From contig NZ_JANQIM010000027.1 in NCBI RefSeq assembly GCF_028282165.1, positions 1-64,000 on the forward strand: 64,000 bases of DNA. Reading direction: 5' to 3'. Source of the DNA: Winogradskyella sp. (GTDB lineage Bacteria; Bacteroidota; Bacteroidia; Flavobacteriales; Flavobacteriaceae). Positions 36,440-43,617 of this stretch are shown here, one piece after another. Positions within the stretch are counted from its first letter, which is position 1. Every line of letters begins with the position of its first letter. The notes beneath the pieces were generated by a model. The model ran no database searches and was not told the DNA's origin. It saw nothing but the letters and a program-made list of their open reading frames with translations. Position numbers and translations under genes: made by a program.

Positions 36440-37564
36440 TTATGGGTTATTATTTACATAAAAGCTCGTAACTTCTGCATCCGTGAAATCGTAAATATTC
36501 TGAATAGTATCGATTACCGTATCTAGATTTGAAAAAAGATCTGTTTCATTTAAAAATCTATGGCTTTCTGGATTTTGCCCTTCGATAGCTAATAACTCTG
36601 CGAGAATATTATCAATTTCAGTATCTGTAATCAGCTTGTCAGAAAGTCCCTTAAAGCCATGTGCAAAAGCAACTCCCTCTGCATAAGCGTGCATAGCATT
36701 TCCTAAAGCAGCATCTTTATCAGGTCCATCTGCCAACGCAAATGCAGCCGTTAATTGATCTTTAGTAGCATTGCAGTAATATATGACTGTTGCAAAATTG
36801 GACATTTCCCAATTCATAAGGTAGTCATCAAGGGCCTGATCTCTAATATCATCAAAATTACTTCCAGCTTCCATTGCTGCTTTGGCGGTGATTAAATTGT
36901 TTTGGATATCATAGAAAAATCCTGTTTCCGCTGATAGATTTGATCGTCTTCTAGAATATGTTGCAGCGGCCGTTGTTTCAGACGGATTAAAGGTAATTTC
37001 AGTACCATGTATTTCGACTAATTTATCTACAGCGCCACTACTAGTAAATCCTTCAGAACCGTTTTTGATACCATTGACCACGGTAATAGCATGATTATAA
37101 AGTGCCGCACCAAAAGATCCCTTTTGTACCATCTGTTCTAATTCTAACCCATATTCGTCTAACAGGCGTGTACCTAACAAACCGCCTTCATCTGATCCAT
37201 CAGGGCTATTGCCAAATCCTGGATTTATAAACCCATCATTTGAGTTTGCAGCAGCAACTAACTCCACTAACCAGCTTTGCACTTGAGTTCTGTAACTCGA
37301 TAATGTGACTGCTGATAGTGTTGATGGATATGTTATTGCAGCTACGGCTGTCATTTGAGCATCAGCTTCTGCGGTATCAGCAGCCAAAGTCATGGCTGCC
37401 AATTCATCGACTACGGTATTCTCTGCAGCAACATTTGTATTAAAGTTATCAGAAGTATATTCTGTAGGGATAGTTAAAGTAGGTGTATCATTATTGTTAT
37501 CATCATCTGAACATGACGTGAATAAAGCTCCTAAAACTAATAGACTTAAGGTGATTTTTTTCAT
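36440..37564 (-). CDS. DUF4856 lipoprotein
   Basis: A 374-residue lipoprotein with lipobox FTSC (C18), then SDDDNNND and the helical DUF4856 region starting PTEYTSDNFNT. Motifs include GTRLLDEYGLELEQMVQKG and NAMHAYAEGVAFAHGFKGL, the latter containing two His residues. It is the first gene of the operon and follows a well-formed promoter (37615-37645) with a Fur-like element beside it. DUF4856 proteins occur with imelysin, HTTM and TonB receptors; a periplasmic metal-binding role is inferred from context only. Confidence 0.88.
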   Translation of the reverse strand: MKKITLSLLVLGALFTSCSDDDNNNDTPTLTIPTEYTSDNFNTNVAAENTVVDELAAMTLAADTAEADAQMTAVAAITYPSTLSAVTLSSYRTQVQSWLVELVAAANSNDGFINPGFGNSPDGSDEGGLLGTRLLDEYGLELEQMVQKGSFGAALYNHAITVVNGIKNGSEGFTSSGAVDKLVEIHGTEITFNPSETTAAATYSRRRSNLSAETGFFYDIQNNLITAKAAMEAGSNFDDIRDQALDDYLMNWEMSNFATVIYYCNATKDQLTAAFALADGPDKDAALGNAMHAYAEGVAFAHGFKGLSDKLITDTEIDNILAELLAIEGQNPESHRFLNETDLFSNLDTVIDTIQNIYDFTDAEVTSFYVNNNP

Positions 37565-37614
37565 TTTTTATGGTTTTGCAATTCTTATTAAGACTTGTTT
37601 TAAATAATTTGATG

Positions 37615-37645
37615 CAAAAATAAACCTCATATCCAAATAGACAAA
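37615..37645 (-). promoter_or_regulatory. -33/-7 promoter of the DUF4856-imelysin-HTTM-receptor operon
   Basis: On the minus strand TTTG (37642-37645) is followed after exactly 19 bases by TATTTTTG (37615-37622), the ideal Bacteroidota promoter layout. Confidence 0.65.
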
Positions 37646-37647
37646 GT

Positions 37648-37663
37648 TTATTTAGATTAATTT
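37648..37663. promoter_or_regulatory. Putative Fur-like operator (copy 1)
   Basis: TTATTTAGATTAATTT lies two bases beyond the -33 element of the DUF4856 operon. The identical 16 bases occur in the other iron-type promoter at 43565-43580. Assignment to Fur is inferred from the genes controlled. Confidence 0.5.
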
Positions 37664-37674
37664 TAAATTAAAAT

Positions 37675-37935
37675 TTATCCGTATATCAAATCAGCTATGA
37701 CATTGTCGAAATTCATGTGAAAAAGCGTTCCGCAAACAAGATCATCCAAAGCTCTTAATTCTGAAATATTAATATAAAACTCGTCTGTAGAACTATCTAA
37801 AAGAATAGAAATGGAGCAGTCTTCGGCCAAAGTATCTTCGGGGGTATTTAGAATTTTAAGCGAGGTTTGAACACAATCTTTTAGCACATAAAGCTCCTCT
37901 GAAGAAAGATGAAAAGCGCGTTTATTAAACACCAA
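37675..37935 (-). CDS. Small protein of unknown function, paralogue of its neighbour
   Basis: An 86-residue cytoplasmic protein without signal or membrane segment. It has the pattern HLSSEELYVLKDCVQ and later NISELRALDDLV, which matches the pattern ALNHEELKRLKSYID ... NRQEIIELRALL of the gene at 38028, so the two look paralogous. It lies 92 bases after that gene on the same strand. I do not recognise a characterised family. Confidence 0.65.
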   Translation of the reverse strand: MVFNKRAFHLSSEELYVLKDCVQTSLKILNTPEDTLAEDCSISILLDSSTDEFYINISELRALDDLVCGTLFHMNFDNVIADLIYG

Positions 37936-38027
37936 TTGTATTTTGTTTAATTCATTAATAGTACAGCGTTTTTAGGTAAAACGACGTCCCAGAATGATTA
38001 TAATAGATTAAGTCAATATCATTCATC

Positions 38028-38390
38028 TTAATTAAGAATTAGTTTATAATCAATATCATCAATACCTATAAAATGTTCTTGATTAGTACCTTTGTGATTC
38101 GAATACTTCAACAGTGCCCTTAACTCTATAATCTCTTGTCGATTAAACATTACGACAAGGTTTTGTTGATTAGTGGCTAACGGTATTTTTCGTTTAAGAT
38201 CCGAACATGCGTACTTATGCTCCCAATAGCCAATTTCCAATCCATCTATATAAGACTTAAGTCGTTTCAACTCTTCATGATTTAAGGCAAAAAATAAATT
38301 ATTGAACATGAGGTGAAATGACTGGCAATTCTTGCAATACCATAAATCACCACTTTTAACTTTAGATAATAACTTCATTTGCTGACACAT
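38028..38390 (-). CDS. DUF6686-like small protein
   Basis: A 120-residue protein with an N-terminal WYCKNCQSFHLMFNN segment whose Cys pair and His resemble a small zinc site, then NHEELKRLK and a C-terminal NRQEIIELRALLKYS. This form is common downstream of iron-uptake genes in Flavobacteriaceae. It starts 9 bases after the PepSY-diflavin gene, so it is in that operon. Function unknown; the zinc-like motif and lack of a signal peptide suggest a cytoplasmic role. Confidence 0.75.
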   Translation of the reverse strand: MCQQMKLLSKVKSGDLWYCKNCQSFHLMFNNLFFALNHEELKRLKSYIDGLEIGYWEHKYACSDLKRKIPLATNQQNLVVMFNRQEIIELRALLKYSNHKGTNQEHFIGIDDIDYKLILN

Positions 38391-38399
38391 ATTTTTATT

Positions 38400-40598
38400 T
38401 TAATAGCAGTCCATCTTAATCTGTTCATTATTTTCAAACGCACTTAATGGTTGCTTTAATCTTGATTTCGATATCTTATCTAGAACTTCCAGGACGGGAT
38501 TCTGCATAGCTATAGCACCACAAATCATAATAACACCTTCATTGTTTAGTACTTTGCAGATCAGGTTTTCTTTTTCCTTTATAACATCTTGCACATAAAC
38601 TTTTTCATCTTGCTCTTGTGAGTATGCGATATGAAAGCTATTTAAATAGTTTTTCTTAAATGCTTTATCGATAAATTCAGAATACAACTGAAACGACTCT
38701 TGCGTGCGTCCGCCCCAAAACAAATGGGTTTTTATGTCAGCAGTATTTTCGTTAATCATACCCAGAAAAGGTGCTATACCTGTCCCATTGGCTATCATAA
38801 TCACTTCTTTGGCATATGTTGGAAAGTGGAAATCCAAATTCCTTTTAATTTTTGCTTTGGTCATTGTGTTTTGTTTCAGGGTACTTAGTTGTTTAGAACA
38901 AATACCTAATTCATGTTTCTTAATGCTCAATAGAATGGTATCACCCACTCTACCAATAGAATACTGACGCTCGATATGATCTTCTTCTGGATAGAATGCC
39001 AGTAAGTCTCCTGATTGAAATCTTTGTTTTTTTACTGGTTTTAGTTGCAGTAAAAAGGTGTTATCAACATTGCATCCTGAATTATGGATAACCTCTAAAT
39101 CCTTGAGTTTTTTCCTGTTAACTTGAGGCTGACTTTGTACTATTTTTAAATCTTGATTTGTGCTTTCGTTCCATTTTTGCATCCAAGTTTTAAATGCTTC
39201 AAAGGACTGGTTATTGATTTTAAAAAGTGGTAAAACAGGTATATAACTAAGATGTTTTTGAAGCAAAGCGTCAACGACAATAGCATATTTACAAAAGTCT
39301 GGATACATTAGAGAGCCAAAACCAACCACAGCATAGGCTATTTGTTGCTTTTGCTTAACGGTTTCAAATAACTTTTCGAAGTTACTTGCACTTGATGGTG
39401 CCTCACCTTCACCATAAGTTGCGGCAAATACCACAAGATATTTCGCTCTTGGATAAGTAGCATAGTTATTAAGCTGGTCTAGATATACGGTTTTATTCTC
39501 ATTGATCAATGCATCAAAAAATTGCTTTGCAAAACGTTGGGTATTCCCAGTTTCGGACCCTACCAAAATAATGAACTCGGCCTCATCCTTGGCATGCACA
39601 TTTTTGAACTTCGTACGGTTCTTTCTTCGCTTCAAAGTCATGGCAAAGCCCGAATACATAAAGAATAATATAGCGAAGCAACTTAAAAGCAATACTATAG
39701 CCCATATTAAAGTTCCTTGACCTGTATGCAATATGAGACTCCAGTTTGAAGCCATGGTAATCAGAGGAATTTCGGCTTCGCTGGTAACATTCCCATTGTA
39801 TTGATTAACATATAGTTCTTTATCCTTTAGCTCTAAAACGAAATAGTCCTCTTCATCCTCCGAAAAGGGAAACTCCAAGGTCTTGAGTAGCTCCAAGCTT
39901 GTGGACTTGAATATTTCGAAATCTTCAATATTGATTCTTTTTGAAGTGGGATCGCTATCATTTTCAATATGTACCAACTTATCTGATGGCAGCAAATCAA
40001 ACTTTTCCAAGGACAGAAAAACACCTGTAAGCGTAATTATAATTATTGGAATTAAGGCATATCTGCCCAAAACCACATGATAGTATTGTTCAAAGTTTTC
40101 CTTAACGACTTTAGAAAAGAAGCGTTTGAATCCACCTTGACGCTTAAAAATTAATTTTATACCGGTAATCGTAATAAGAAATAGAAGAAAGGAAAATAAA
40201 CCTACCAAGAAGCGCCCTGTAGATTTTAAGAATAGTGAACGATGTAGATTTGTGGCAAACTCGAAAATGGGCTTCTTTTTGAGAAGATTACCCAATTTTT
40301 CACCTGTAAATGGATCGACGTAAAAAGTTTCACTCTTTCCGTCTTTTGTAATGACTGACGCGATTACAAAATCATTGTCATCGACTGATAATATGAGAAT
40401 CTCATCATATTCATTCTTTAAGGTCTTCAAAGTTTCAGACAAGGATAGATTCTGGGCATTATCTACAGCATAAGGTTGTATCTTATTTGAAATAGGCTCT
40501 AATGCCAAGATAATCCCTGTGACCGTTGCAATAAAAATGAATATGGCAGAAGATACTGCCAATACTAAATGACTGTATCTCCATATAGAAATCGTCAT
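38400..40598 (-). CDS. PepSY-flavodoxin-FAD/NADPH reductase fusion
   Basis: A 732-residue inner-membrane diflavin reductase. The N-terminal PepSY part has four helices (about 8-32, 132-152, 178-198 and 300-325). A flavodoxin domain follows with the FMN loop GSETGNTQ (about 343) and ATYGEGEAPSS, then an FAD domain (RQYSIGRV near 555) and an NADPH domain (IANGTGIAPFLGMI, then CGAIAMQ). The layout resembles cytochrome P450 reductase joined to a PepSY membrane module and would move electrons from NADPH to the periplasm, perhaps to reduce ferric chelates. It ends in Cys-Tyr, near the usual terminal aromatic residue. Confidence 0.92.
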   Translation of the reverse strand: MTISIWRYSHLVLAVSSAIFIFIATVTGIILALEPISNKIQPYAVDNAQNLSLSETLKTLKNEYDEILILSVDDNDFVIASVITKDGKSETFYVDPFTGEKLGNLLKKKPIFEFATNLHRSLFLKSTGRFLVGLFSFLLFLITITGIKLIFKRQGGFKRFFSKVVKENFEQYYHVVLGRYALIPIIIITLTGVFLSLEKFDLLPSDKLVHIENDSDPTSKRINIEDFEIFKSTSLELLKTLEFPFSEDEEDYFVLELKDKELYVNQYNGNVTSEAEIPLITMASNWSLILHTGQGTLIWAIVLLLSCFAILFFMYSGFAMTLKRRKNRTKFKNVHAKDEAEFIILVGSETGNTQRFAKQFFDALINENKTVYLDQLNNYATYPRAKYLVVFAATYGEGEAPSSASNFEKLFETVKQKQQIAYAVVGFGSLMYPDFCKYAIVVDALLQKHLSYIPVLPLFKINNQSFEAFKTWMQKWNESTNQDLKIVQSQPQVNRKKLKDLEVIHNSGCNVDNTFLLQLKPVKKQRFQSGDLLAFYPEEDHIERQYSIGRVGDTILLSIKKHELGICSKQLSTLKQNTMTKAKIKRNLDFHFPTYAKEVIMIANGTGIAPFLGMINENTADIKTHLFWGGRTQESFQLYSEFIDKAFKKNYLNSFHIAYSQEQDEKVYVQDVIKEKENLICKVLNNEGVIMICGAIAMQNPVLEVLDKISKSRLKQPLSAFENNEQIKMDCY

Positions 40599-40611
40599 AT
40601 CTAAAGTTTGA

Positions 40612-41106
40612 TTACTGAGGCATTAACCGAATGTATCGGATAAATCCTTTACCTTCTACCTTGCTCTTTACAGACTCCGAGGTTAATTCGAACTCCACAT
40701 CGTCTGCATAGTATTCTTGATCTTCAACAGCAGTTTCAAATCTAATTTTGTAGCCGCTATCAATCTTTTCATCCTCTATTTCAATAGCACTAATAGCGCG
40801 TTCACCACCACTGATAGTGGCTCCGGTAATGGCATCAATATCAGCACGTACCTTACCATGAAATTTCCACCATTCAGTAATATCAAAATACCATTCGTCA
40901 TCATCGCCCAGCACATATAGTGTCTTTTCGTACTCCCCTTTTGGATTTAATAACGAAATCACAATGTAAGCACCTTCACCTGTATAATTCGTTAATTGAA
41001 TCATACATTTATAAGTCGAAGTCGGTCGCTTTATAGTAAACCCAAATAATATAATGATGGCTAAGACGAGTAAAGGTGCTTTTTTTATTGTTTTAAAGTT
41101 TCGCAT
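40612..41106 (-). CDS. DUF2271 exported protein with a possible flavinylation motif
   Basis: A 164-residue protein with an N-terminal signal or anchor helix (about 10-25) and a DUF2271 beta domain. DAITGAT (about residues 91-97) fits the D-x-x-(S/T)-G-A-(S/T) pattern that ApbE enzymes modify with FMN. That would make it a periplasmic electron carrier receiving electrons from the PepSY reductase encoded 13 bases downstream. No apbE gene is in the window. It is 1 base from the ankyrin gene, so co-expression is certain enough. Confidence 0.85.
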   Translation of the reverse strand: MRNFKTIKKAPLLVLAIIILFGFTIKRPTSTYKCMIQLTNYTGEGAYIVISLLNPKGEYEKTLYVLGDDDEWYFDITEWWKFHGKVRADIDAITGATISGGERAISAIEIEDEKIDSGYKIRFETAVEDQEYYADDVEFELTSESVKSKVEGKGFIRYIRLMPQ

Positions 41107-41107
41107 T

Positions 41108-42616
41108 CTATTCTAAAAAATTGATATTGACATTGTTTTTTTGAAGCAATTCATTTTCACTGGCTAAATCATAAACCGATTCTTCAAAATCTGTTTTAGC
41201 TGTTTTATCTGCGCCAATTGAGATGAGAAACTTTAAAATTTCCTGATTTTTGGCTTTCATAGCTGCTACATGCAAAGGTGTTAAGCCATCATTATTTTTT
41301 GCGTTGATATCATCAATTTTGAATTCATCATAAACACGCTTCAAAAGATCTAAATTGTTCTTTTCCACTGCCAAGTGATAAAGTGTTTTTCCGTGACCTT
41401 GAGTTCTTGACATATCCAAACCAGCATTGGTCAATAATTTTAATTTAGCATCAAATGCTTCAGTATCATTGCTCCGATAACTATTTAGCAAGTCGTAAAC
41501 TAATGAATTTCCTTCTTCATCAATAATGCTTATATCTGCTCCTTTTTCTAACAAGAAGTTTACAACTTCAACATCGTTTCTGCTTACAGCCATGGTTAAA
41601 GCTGCTCGTCCATTTTTGTTTATTGCATTCACGTCTTTGACATACTGCAATAAGTATGTAATAACTTCTAGGGTATTTTGACCAGTAGCATTCATAAAAG
41701 GCGAATTGCCATCGTCATCTTGATGGTTTACATCTACACCATTATCTATAAAAAACTTAAATAGTTCTAAATCCTCACTATCGTAAGCGACATTATGTAA
41801 TGGACTTTTACCGTTGTCACCGACTATATTAACAGCAATACCCTTACTTTGTAAATACTTGTAGGTTTCTAAAGTATTTTTCTTTCCTCTAGTACCTTGG
41901 CTTGCGGAAACCATTGCATTGCCTCCTTTAGTATTGAGGTTTTTATGAGGTAAGCCTTTTTCTATTAAAAGATCTAAAAATTTAATATTACCTCCTTTGG
42001 CTGCATAATAAAAGATGCCATTGCCATTATTATCAGTGCTCTTTAAATCAATGCCTTTAGAAGTAAAATAATTGATTAACCAAAAATCCTCTAAAAACGG
42101 AGCAACTAATAACAAGGCATTGGCGCCATCGTGATTTAGTTCTTTAAATGCATCCGGACCATGATCAAAGATAAAATCGTAAAGCTTGGTATTGGTCTGA
42201 CCTGTGACCGCAACGAAATTCAACAAAGAATACCCGTGACTATCAATGATGTCTGTTTTGGCTCCTCTATCTACCAAATATTGCATCATCTCTAGGTTGT
42301 TTTTATAAGCCGCCCAGAAAATATAAGTTCTTCCATCGTGAGTTAACTTATTAACACCATTACCTTCTTTAGATAGCAAATACTTTACAGTTTCATTATC
42401 CACCTTTTCAATAAGTGCCCAAGACACCGCATCGAAAGCAAACCGATTGAGTTCTGCAATATCGTGTCCTTCCGCTATCTTTTGATTGATATTGGCGATA
42501 GAGGGATTGGATTTCCAATAATCCCTATTTAAGAAAATATTGGATTCTTGGGCAAAAAAAGGTATAATGAAAAGTATTACTATTATGATAGAAATACTAT
42601 ACTTCTTTTTTATCAT
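41108..42616 (-). CDS. Secreted ankyrin-repeat protein
   Basis: A 502-residue protein with signal peptide (ends FFAQ) and about a dozen ankyrin repeats from residue 70 to the end (for example DGRTYIFWAAYKNNLEMMQYLVDRGA and DGLTPLHVAAMKAKNQEILKFLIS). Periplasmic ankyrin proteins such as the AnkB type can protect or bind partner proteins. Its place in the iron-type operon between DUF6607 and DUF2271 suggests an adaptor role for this system, although no specific partner can be read from sequence. Confidence 0.9.
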   Translation of the reverse strand: MIKKKYSISIIIVILFIIPFFAQESNIFLNRDYWKSNPSIANINQKIAEGHDIAELNRFAFDAVSWALIEKVDNETVKYLLSKEGNGVNKLTHDGRTYIFWAAYKNNLEMMQYLVDRGAKTDIIDSHGYSLLNFVAVTGQTNTKLYDFIFDHGPDAFKELNHDGANALLLVAPFLEDFWLINYFTSKGIDLKSTDNNGNGIFYYAAKGGNIKFLDLLIEKGLPHKNLNTKGGNAMVSASQGTRGKKNTLETYKYLQSKGIAVNIVGDNGKSPLHNVAYDSEDLELFKFFIDNGVDVNHQDDDGNSPFMNATGQNTLEVITYLLQYVKDVNAINKNGRAALTMAVSRNDVEVVNFLLEKGADISIIDEEGNSLVYDLLNSYRSNDTEAFDAKLKLLTNAGLDMSRTQGHGKTLYHLAVEKNNLDLLKRVYDEFKIDDINAKNNDGLTPLHVAAMKAKNQEILKFLISIGADKTAKTDFEESVYDLASENELLQKNNVNINFLE

Positions 42617-42623
42617 GGCAAGT

Positions 42624-43526
42624 TTACTTTACAAAAGACTCAATAACTTCTTCTATGTCTTCCTTAACTATCATTTCTTCATCAAAAAGGTGCTTGAATA
42701 ATACTTTATTATCCACTTTAGCTTCTAGATTTAGGTCTTTATTACGTCCATAAACATCTTCCCATTTAGTTCTTACCAAAGCCCACTTATCATAATTAGC
42801 TTTCCACCAATCTTGTGCTGCTTGGCAACGGCTGTCATCTACTTTTTTATAGGTGTTATAGCCTTTTTCCTTTGCAAGGATAATATCTTCTTTTCCAGTT
42901 TCACGAATCACTTTGTCATTATCCTGATCATGTACCCAACCAAAATCAGTAATCTCATGCCTATTCCCTCTCATGGTGATATTATAATCACTTCGTTTGG
43001 TGTACTCTCGCCTTGGAAGCGGGGCTGTTGTGGTATTTTCCCAATAGCTCTTTCCATCAACATGTACCCAAGTTCCTGAGCCTTCGTAGCGTGGACTATC
43101 ATCTACCTGAAAGACTTTCTGTGTCCATTGCCCTTTTACATCATTTTTATCCTTTTCCACAAAAAGCCATTCGTTATCGCCATTATACATATAGAAGTCT
43201 GTATTCTCGAACAACCAATCTTGGCGCCAGTGTTTTACAATATAAGGTTCATTTGGTGACCCAACTTGTAGTAAGTGCTGAATAGATACCTTATCATTTT
43301 CATCTACCACTAATTGTGCCCACTCTAAACCTTTGTCTGTCTTCGTCTTTGATGGTTTATACAGAGAGTCTTCACTAAACTGAAATGTTTCTGCAAAATT
43401 AAAAGTCACTTCAAAGCAACCGCACATTTCCTTAATGGCTTGCTTATCTTGCTTTTTCTTTTTTTGTGCATTAACTGTTAATGATAACACGAAAATTAAA
43501 CTGGTTAATAATACTATTTTTTTCAT
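42624..43526 (-). CDS. DUF6607 family secreted protein
   Basis: A 300-residue protein with a signal peptide (residues 1-20, ends VNAQ), a Lys-rich stretch and then MCGCFEVTFNFAETF, a conserved opening of this family. Trp-rich segments (HWRQDWLFENTDFYMYNGD, GQWTQKVFQVDDSPRYEG) suggest a beta-barrel or lipocalin-like fold. Function is unknown; these proteins are typically found beside TonB receptors and HmuY-like lipoproteins. It is the first gene of the leftward arm and is divergent from the receptor gene across 91 bases. Confidence 0.88.
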   Translation of the reverse strand: MKKIVLLTSLIFVLSLTVNAQKKKKQDKQAIKEMCGCFEVTFNFAETFQFSEDSLYKPSKTKTDKGLEWAQLVVDENDKVSIQHLLQVGSPNEPYIVKHWRQDWLFENTDFYMYNGDNEWLFVEKDKNDVKGQWTQKVFQVDDSPRYEGSGTWVHVDGKSYWENTTTAPLPRREYTKRSDYNITMRGNRHEITDFGWVHDQDNDKVIRETGKEDIILAKEKGYNTYKKVDDSRCQAAQDWWKANYDKWALVRTKWEDVYGRNKDLNLEAKVDNKVLFKHLFDEEMIVKEDIEEVIESFVK

Positions 43527-43564
43527 TTTTTTAAAGGTTTACTTTTTTGATAAAATTTCTATTC

Positions 43565-43587
43565 TTATTTAGATTAATTTAAAATAA
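43565..43587. promoter_or_regulatory. Putative Fur-like operator (copy 2) in the divergent promoter
   Basis: The 16 bases TTATTTAGATTAATTT, identical to those at 37648-37663, start an imperfect palindrome with outer arms TTATTT and AAATAA. It overlaps the expected -33 region of the rightward receptor gene and could also cover the leftward promoter. Confidence 0.5.
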
Positions 43588-43591
43588 CTTA

Positions 43592-43599
43592 TATATTTG
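43592..43599 (+). promoter_or_regulatory. -7 promoter box of the receptor-HmuY operon
   Basis: TATATTTG fits TAnnTTTG, 18 bases before the receptor ATG and directly after the Fur-like element. Confidence 0.55.
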
Positions 43600-43617
43600 C
43601 GACAAAATTAATCAAGA

